Of a stretch of 64,000 bases of DNA, positions 1 through 8,000 are shown piece by piece. The DNA is taken from the NCBI GenBank assembly GCA_934047225.1, contig OW203992.1, positions 18,031,501-18,095,500 on the forward strand. Direction: 5' to 3'. The stretch's first letter is position 1. Every line of letters begins with the position of its first letter. Source of the DNA: Ypsolopha sequella (taxonomy: Eukaryota > Arthropoda > Insecta > Lepidoptera > Ypsolophidae). Below the pieces are notes generated by a model, which worked only from the letters and a program-made list of their open reading frames with translations, was not told where the DNA came from and did no database searches. The translations under genes and the position numbers were made by a program.

Positions 1-132
1 GACAGAGATGGCATTAGAACCCGTATCGCGACCCCTAATTTATTAACGCGGCCCAGAGTGTGTCTATTTTACCCTACAGAGGCGCGTTCATGAACTAGGG
101 GTCGCGACACGGGGTCTAATGCCATCCCTGTC
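1..132. repeat. Palindromic MITE at the left edge
   Basis: Two near-perfect inverted arms of about 40 bp flank a loop of about 50 bp. The left arm begins GACAGAGATGGCATTAGA and carries TCGCGACCCCTA; the right arm carries TAGGGGTCGCGA and ends TCTAATGCCATCCCTGTC. This is the form of a small foldback or non-autonomous DNA transposon. The core GGCATTAGAA recurs in the foldback at 8.1-8.6 kb, so the two may be related. The left end coincides with the window edge, so the element may extend further. Confidence 0.7.
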
Positions 133-2207
133 GAACGCGTAGAAAATTGTATACGCTATCCTGCTGTCAGTGTTGGAACCTGACGAAAGTGTCAATTAAT
201 GACCGGGGGTCAGCATTCAAAAATCGATACGAGTGAATCCGAGGGTAAACGGTACCTGAGCCGTTTTTTCGTTCGACTGTTACACTTATTGGTTCACTTT
301 TTTTTATAAACAATCCTATTAATTGTTTGTGGTTATGACGTATTTTGACAGTAAATGTTTAGCAGTTTCGAGTTACCACACAAATAACCTCGGGACTAGG
401 TTCGTGTAGTTACGCTTCTGTCAGTCAACTTCTGTCATTGTTGTTGCTGTCAAATAAAACGGCTTTTGTCTTTAAAAGCAATGTTATGGCAAGGTTTGGT
501 CCGCCAAAACTTTTAGGCATATTTGAAGTGAAGACTTCGGTAAAATCTACTATTTCTTATGATTGCAATAAGTAATTGCTGGTCGCAATTTCTCCTTTCG
601 ATCCATTTTATAGCCAATATTTTAAACACTAGAGGTAATAGGTATATTTAAGTTGTTTTTGGGCAAGCAAAAACAGTCCGAAAAACGTAATTTTGTTCGT
701 GGTTATTATTGTGATGTCACGTTGTGTAACAACTTAACAAGTGTCAAAATCGTGAACATGTTCTCTGACGCGTCGTGTTATGAAACGCGTCCGAAGTGCG
801 TTCATTAAAGAACCCTAGGATGGGTAAGAACCTCAGAACATTATTCTGAGGAAGGAACACTGGAGTTGTACGCTAAGTTTTTGAACGGGTTTCGTCGTGT
901 GGTGACCACGGAACACTTTTACCAGGAGGTGGTGACACTCCAAACGTCAGTTGCAGTGCAGGGTTGGATTTTGTAGGCCAAATATTTTTATCAAGATAAT
1001 TTATTTTTATTATTTTAGATCTCAATAAAGATTTTGGATCTCAATCATATATATTTTAATTACTTAATTAGAATAATTGTATGTCTCTGATCTCTTGTAA
1101 TGCTCTCTCCATAGAATAATGTTACCTTTTATTATTTAATATTTAGATTTTTATGTTTTTATTAGGTTTGAAACAAATAATGTATTGCCTCCACTTCGCG
1201 CCTCTCTGTGTGCTTTTCAGACCTCGTGGGATGTATATATGTACATTTTTTAGATCCAAAAGCGAGAAATGACCCGTAGTCTATATTTTAAAATCTATTT
1301 ACTTTTCTGTTACGATGTCTTATGAAGACACGTTGGTTTCATTCTACTAAAAATTACCAACACTTACCTTTCCCCAATCAATCCGGCAACACTGTCAAAT
1401 GTGTTTTTTGTTGCGATGTTGGTAGTTTTGGTTGGCTTTTTTACATCATAGAACACTCGACTTTCAGATTCAAAATTATCCTTTTCGTCTCATTCATCCA
1501 TCAATTATAACAGATCTCAACACTATCAATAACCTTCTTCGTAGTATTCCTTCCTCTTCCTATACACTAACCAAGCCGCATAACAAGGTTGAACTTCTGT
1601 TAGGTATTAAAAAGTCTGTGTAGGTTCTTAGGTAGTGTTACATCGTCATACAACAGATACACAATATGAGGGTTCTGACTTCCAACTTTGGTTGCTTTTT
1701 AATGAGAATAAATATTTCAGCTTGAAAAGCAAAAACACCCAACCAATCACATACAACCCTACGTAATTTGGAATCTCAGTAATTTAATTACAGAAACTAA
1801 AGTTTTTCCATTTTTTTACGTTTCTTTATTTTGTGGAAAAAAAAACACTTTACGTATGTGTATGACACAAAATTCTTTTTGTTTCAAGACAAAAAAGAAA
1901 TGTGGTGTGGAATAGGAAAGATATCATTTTTTTTCATTTAATAAAAGACAAATTTATGTCTCGACATGAATCCCCGGCTGGCTCCGAGGAGGTGTCAGAA
2001 CCGTTAGAAGTGGTCCCAAGTATGAACTGTGAATTGCAAGTCACGGTTCACACTTGGTACACCCGCTTTTCACCGACGACTATTTAAGACGAAGGTTTGC
2101 TACCTGGGATGGGAGTTTTTGGATAGGAAGAATCTCACTTAGTGATCGTAGCAGGGTGCGATCATTGAAGTCTAAAAAGTGAAACAACAGGCAACCCAAT
2201 TAGAGTC

Positions 2208-2299
2208 TGTCGGGTCTTCGCTCGACAATAAAAAAACCGAATTGAATCAAGAAATTGTCGGGTCTTCGCTCGACAATAATAAAACCGAATTGAATCAAC
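2208..2299. repeat. 48-bp tandem duplication with stem-loop core
   Basis: Two nearly identical 48-bp copies, starting at 2208 and 2256, each begin with GTCGGGTCTTCGCTCGAC followed by an AT-rich part ending GAATTGAATCAA. The start of each copy folds as a short hairpin (TGTCG pairing with CGACA). The frame stays open across both copies on both strands because the period is divisible by three, but no protein is suggested. Confidence 0.7.
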
Positions 2300-3984
2300 A
2301 AATGCTTTTACTTTCGAATTTAGTCCTTTTACAAGGCGTCCGCTTTGACGCATCTAAATCCAGAGAGCAAAACTTAACATTCAGCCTCCTTGTGTTAACA
2401 GACCATACTCTACAGTATCTGTATCAGTAAGTACTTCATTATGACATTATGGTGAGTATATCTTTCGGGAGCAACGATTAGTGCACATGAGCCCCAGCTT
2501 GTTTAAACGTGGCCATAGTGTGCATCAAGTGCCCATATGAATGAGGATTCCCATTTCCTCAGCTGTAAGTTTGTCAGTGAATAGGGGATGCTTTGATTAA
2601 ATATCAAAGAGGGGATGAAATGATTTAATGATTCTTACATACGGTGAAATACTGGTTATGGTCTGGTTTACGTAGGCGTGTGTGGGTGGGGATAGCTAAA
2701 ATGTCATTTATTTTGGAAGTGTGTCGGTGCTGGTTGATTTGTTTGTGAAGTTGCGTTCTTAGTTTCTCCGATATAGAAAGCCGGGCAGTGTCGTTATTCC
2801 AGGATGTATAGAAAACTATGATACTTGACAAATCAACGCCTTACTTTTCTTTTTTTGTGTGTTTGTGTCTGCTGACATTTTCACGCACGTACTTAACTCT
2901 CAGTTCTGAAAGACACCACATCATATTCAATCCACGATTACAACCTGAAATCATTTCGAACTTCGGACTTTCAATAAAATAATTATTAATTCAATGATAT
3001 ACCAAAACAACTTTAACCTTTCGCGCGCCGTTTTTATTTTTTTTGCGTTGCCTCGTTAGTATTCAGCCAGCCACATTAAAAAACCTCTATGGACATTGAA
3101 ATTGCTATTGAGTAAACGTAACAAAACATCATTCTATATTCAAAAAATATGACAGTTATCGATTTTCATAGTGAAATTTCATAGTCGGTGTCAAGTGGTT
3201 ATATTGTCTTTGGTCGGTGTGATAACACGATAAATATGGATTTTCCATACTTACATCGCCGCCCGCTGATGGCTTATTTTTCACCACTACTAGAAGTTCG
3301 ATTTATCTTGAACAAGGTTCTTTAAATTATGATCGCATTACGCCTTTGTTTGAGAAAAAGTATATTCTCGAATGGAAACGTCAAATTAGACATTTCTGTA
3401 AGTTATAATAATATAATGGTACATAATAACAATTGCATAGTTTTTAGATCAGAAACACATACACTACAACCACCGAAACGAAACGTTAGTGATTCCTGGT
3501 TAAAGGAACCCTAAAATGGTGACAATTTGTCATTGACATTGGCACTGGCCACTGGATCAATATCTAAATCACAGAAGAGTACTATATTCCTTGATCAAAT
3601 TTATATAGATCTTTCTATCTTTCTGTCCTATTTGTTGGTTGGTTTTGATCTCTAAACGGCAATAATGTATTGCGGGAATCTTTTTCAAGGACTTTGCAGG
3701 TAGATCAAAAATGTTTGTTCTTTATGTGGATAATACACTACGTATTAATTTACGTTGCCAAATAGCTTAGAGTAACCATTTCAACGTTGTTACCGCTTTA
3801 ACGTTTATGGAATGAAAATGCTTATATTATATTATTATTTATATTTGAACGAAAACTATGTAATCATTTTTAAGGGAGGGGTAAGTATCGTACATAACAT
3901 CATTTCGTCATTTCGTGGCAGGCAGAAGTTGTCTGTGCAGGCAGTACCTACCTGCAGTTTTTTTTTCAAATTTCTCTCATTTTA

Positions 3985-4338
3985 GGGTTTTTTAGTTTAT
4001 AACTCGTATGTCCGTACCTCTGCTTGTTTGTCTGTCATAGCCACTTTTTTAGTTTATGACTCATATGTCTGTACCTCAGCTTGTTTGTCTGTCATAGCCA
4101 CTGTTTTAGTTTATGACTCGTATATCCGTACCTCTGCTTGTTTGTCTGTCATAGCCACTTTTTTAGTTTATGACTCGTATGTCCGTACCTCTCTTTGTTT
4201 GTCTGTCATAGCCACTTTTTTAGTTTATGACTCGTATGTCCGTACCTCTGCTTGTTTGTCTATCATAGCCACTTTTTAAGTTTATGACTCGTATGGCCGT
4301 ACCTCTGCTTGTTTGTCTGTCATAGCCACTTTTTTCCG
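3985..4338. repeat. 57-bp minisatellite, about six copies
   Basis: A 57-bp unit containing TAGTTTATGACTCGTATG, CCGTACCTCTGCTTGTTTG and TCTGTCATAGCCAC is repeated head to tail about six times with a few substitutions per copy. Unit starts at 4023, 4080 and 4137 give the period. Since 57 is 19 codons, one frame stays open as a 19-residue repeat. This is best explained as a by-product of the period, not as a gene. Confidence 0.85.
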
Positions 4339-4946
4339 TGATGAATAAAGCAACCAACTTGAAATTTTGAATACTTACTTAGTTATATTACGTATAATGT
4401 TTACTTATCTCAAGGTGGAGACAGCACGAGTTTTTTATTTTAAACCAAGTATTCTCCTTCATATGACGTACTTTTGTTGAAAAAAACTGTTCAGTGCAAC
4501 ACAGGAAGGTTTCCGATTTATACTATATCGCTATATTTTTCGGAATCTTTACATAATTAGCCTCATGGTTTCGGATATAGGTATGGGGGTAAAAACTAGA
4601 CATACTGGGAGCTTTCCATTTCTCGGAATCTATTCATGTAAATATATCATAAGTAAGTACGTTTATATGTACCTATACATGTAGTATAGCATATTAAGAA
4701 AAAATATACAAATAAAAATACGTATTAATGTTTAATAACTACTAATTAATTACTTAATGTTATTTAAAATATATATATATATGTAAATTTTTTTTTCCAC
4801 ATTGTGTGCGCAATTAAATGTTTCTTGCACTACTTACATTTCTACGCCAACGACCTTGAACTTAATTTTATATAGTTAACTATAGCATATGTGTTTTAAT
4901 TAAATATTATTTCATAAGAATTTTTACTAATGCAGACCACTAAATC

Positions 4947-5096
4947 ATGTTTTACAGATTACCAAATATTTCAATAAAACATTTCTTGAGGCAAAAATCG
5001 AATAGTTCATCGGATTTGAAAGAGACTCTAGCGGGAAAATATAGCGCTCTTCTTCAGTACTCCAATTTGAGACTGCATGGTCTTACAGCGGAAGAG
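4947..5096 (+). CDS. Wwox: WWOX-like exon 1 (first visible)
   Basis: Fifty codons, from an ATG at 4947 to a donor GAG|gtattg (phase 0). The encoded segment (MFYRLPNISIKHFLRQK, then a polar stretch ending HGLTAEE) has several Lys and Arg and no early acidic residue, as in a mitochondrial or membrane-targeting leader. The start is uncertain. A fair acceptor (tttttactaatgcag) ends at 4935, just 5' of the ATG, so this may be an internal exon whose upstream part is untranslated. A second possible acceptor (ttttacag) ends at 4957. Confidence 0.6.
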
Positions 5097-8000
5097 GTAT
5101 TGCATCTTTGCTTGATAGATACTTACCATATCTACTTACTTAAAAACTAAATATAGGTAGGTGCTCCGAGTTCCGAGGACATATACTGTAGATATTATAG
5201 TATTTTATGTATTGTAAATGTCCATCAACGGGAAATGGCCGTTTAAGGAATGTGGCCCTAGGTGACCGGATCCGTCCCGCGTTACCTTCATTTTGTCTAC
5301 ATCGCAAGTAATCTGTCAAAGCTTTCACTAGGTCAGTTTAGATTAGATTATAAAAAACCTAACGTGAAATTATGATGAAATTACAATTTCACGGCTCTGA
5401 CAATTTACCTGGGACATTATTCTGAGCAGTTGGTGCTATTATTTTTACATTCCTTATCCAAGACTTGCAGTTGTACAGAGGGTGGATAGACCGATAGAGG
5501 TGCCCTGTAACTGTATCATTAATATGTAGCAATAAACTTATAAAATGAGCACCGCTAAGTTATGTAAACTTTTTCAGCTACTGAAAAAGTACAATCTAGA
5601 TCTAGATGGTAAAACATGTTTGATCACCGGAACCACAAGCGGTATAGGAAGAGAAATGGCCAGATGTCTGAGTGCTCGCGGATGTGACGTCATCATGGCT
5701 TGCCGCAACATATACAAGGCGAGGGAAGTTGCCAGAAATTTGGGCGAGAAGCATGACCGCCATCGCATCTACGAAATAGATCTCGCGTCCTTGCGTTCTG
5801 TGAGAACTTGCTCCAAGGAAATTCTAAACGAAGTAAAGTTAGTCCACAGATAATATAACACGTTAGTCATTATTTACTGTATACGGAACCTTCTTTCAAA
5901 ACCCTTGTAGAGGTATTCTGAACTTCGCAAATCTTACGTATAAGGAATCTATTAATTAGAATATAATTAATCGATCATATACCTAATCTAGACTAGACCA
6001 TATATTTTAAAGAGACTAGGCCTCACGATGACGTATCACAAGCGGGGGGGAGGGGGGGGTGTGGTAAAGTTTCCCAAAAAACCTCATGTTGACCCCTTAG
6101 ACGAGCCAATTTCTCGAAAAGATAAGATAGATTTTAATGTTGTGTGCTAGCTACCCTAATTTTTATTAACCTCAATCGGTCCATTGCTTTGGGCTACCTA
6201 AGTATATACCTATATATAGAGCTGCGGACGGATATACAGACAGGATCCTCATTCTTTATTTCGAAATTGTTTTTCATCGAAATCTCTCGGAGAATAAGTA
6301 CTCCTATACCGTCGCGCGTTGTCGCATCGCTGCGTCGTTGCGCCGTCGCGTCGCTGCGTCGTCGCGTCGCTGCGTCGTCACGTCGCTGCGTCGTCACGTC
6401 GCTGCGTCGTTGCGTCGTCGCATCGTCGCTCGACAACATAAATTATATTTCGGTAAAAAAAACACGCCAATGACATGTTAAATTGCTGTTAAGGTCCGGC
6501 TTAATTAAGATGTTTTGATAGTAAGAAAATGAAAAAAAATATGACAAACTGCAGAATATCTGGAATGTGATGGCCGAATTAGAATTTTAAGTTTATCAAG
6601 AACTTTAACGAAATAAATACCAAGTCAATTTAAGACCCAGATCCGATTTAATAAGAAGTATGCAAAGTCACAAATTAAAACTTAGTCAAATTGAAGATAT
6701 TATAACAACAAATGAGTTCCCCGTTATATTATTGAAGAATTTTAGTTATCATAATTGTAATAATTTATTTACGTCATTTTTTGCGCTATCCGCGATCGCG
6801 CGGTCGTCGTAACAGCCATTTTGCAATGAGCGCTGATATGAACTGCTGAGCTGTTAATTTAGCAGAAGTATGCGCCTTAAGGATTCCGATAAATATTAAA
6901 TACTGCCGCCAATATAGCGGTAACAATTGTGTCGATTCGGCGTAACACGACTTTACTTATTTGACAGGACTAACCTTATTTCAAGCGTCCTGTCTTTGTC
7001 TTTTCGATACAGAAAGAAAAAGACAGAACGCTTAAATTAAGTTTAGTCCTGTTAAATAAGTTAAAACGTGTTACACCGAATCGACACATACCTCCTATGG
7101 GGTTGATTAAGCTGAAACGTAGGCATAACTGACCGAGTTAGTTTTTTTTCGTGGCATTGTGAACTCTTTTACCAACAGACAATGTAAGAAGAAAATGTAA
7201 AAGAAATACTAGCCATCATTTCCCTGTGAAAAGGGAAATGATGGCTAGTATTTAAATAACTATGTTTTAAATTTTTGTACAGAAAGCTCGATATGGTAAT
7301 TCTGAATGCTGGCGTGTTTGGCATACCCTGGACTCAGACAGAAGATGGATTAGAAATGATATTCCAGGTCAACTTCCTCAGTCAGTTCTATTTGCTGATG
7401 AACCTTGAGAACATTCTTGCCCCGAACGCTCGAGTGGTGTTCATAGCATCGGAGTCCCATAGGTATTTATATCTCTACCATCAATTTAGTTCTTCCTTCT
7501 TTATGCCGCATTGCATAGTGTACTATACAACGTGTAACAAAAAGGTGTAACCATATTTGAAGAGCTTATTCAGTCAATGGTATAGAACAACTTTTACTAT
7601 GGAGCAAACCCTGAAATCTCAAAAACAAATCTGCCCTTCCATACATTTCGGCCGAGCGGCATTGCATTTTCCTATGAAGCGAGTAATTTTTTTTTTCGAT
7701 ATACAGTGTCTGTTCCATATTAAAAGTTGTTCTATTCTATACCATTGACTGAATAAGCTCTTCAAATATTTACACCTTTCTGTTACACGTTGTATATTTA
7801 AGGTGCTATGTCCACATTATGATCATATTTCAATCTATATTAACAAGCAGTTAATATGTCAAACGCAAAATTGTAGTTGAGTTTGAAAGACGAATATTGC
7901 ACAAATTTTTAAAATGGGAGAAAAACATTAGAAACAAATGATGAAAAAAAAAATATATAATTCACATTAGAGATGGCATTCTTGAGCCGGAAATTCCATG

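Larger units (their letters stand above)
133..4946. other. Gene-poor upstream region
   Basis: No exon of a recognisable gene was found. The stretch is AT-rich and contains the 48-bp duplication and the 57-bp minisatellite listed separately. A frame without a start codon is open for about 55 codons on the + strand near 810-980; it has no recognisable motif and no convincing splice sites. WW-domain exons that would belong upstream of the WWOX-like gene were looked for here and not seen. Confidence 0.5.

Noticed and set aside
3985..4338. CRISPR array
   Set aside because: Units are contiguous with no unique spacers, and the host is an insect.
5545..5577. ATG at 5545 as the start of the SDR gene
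   Set aside because: The acceptor at 5577 joins exon 1 in phase and gives a smooth AEE-LLKKYN junction, so this ATG is probably intronic. It stays possible as an alternative first exon.
6144..6473. 109-codon frame with Ser/Arg-rich repeat
   Set aside because: Produced by the CGTCG simple repeat; both strands are open and nothing resembles a protein family.
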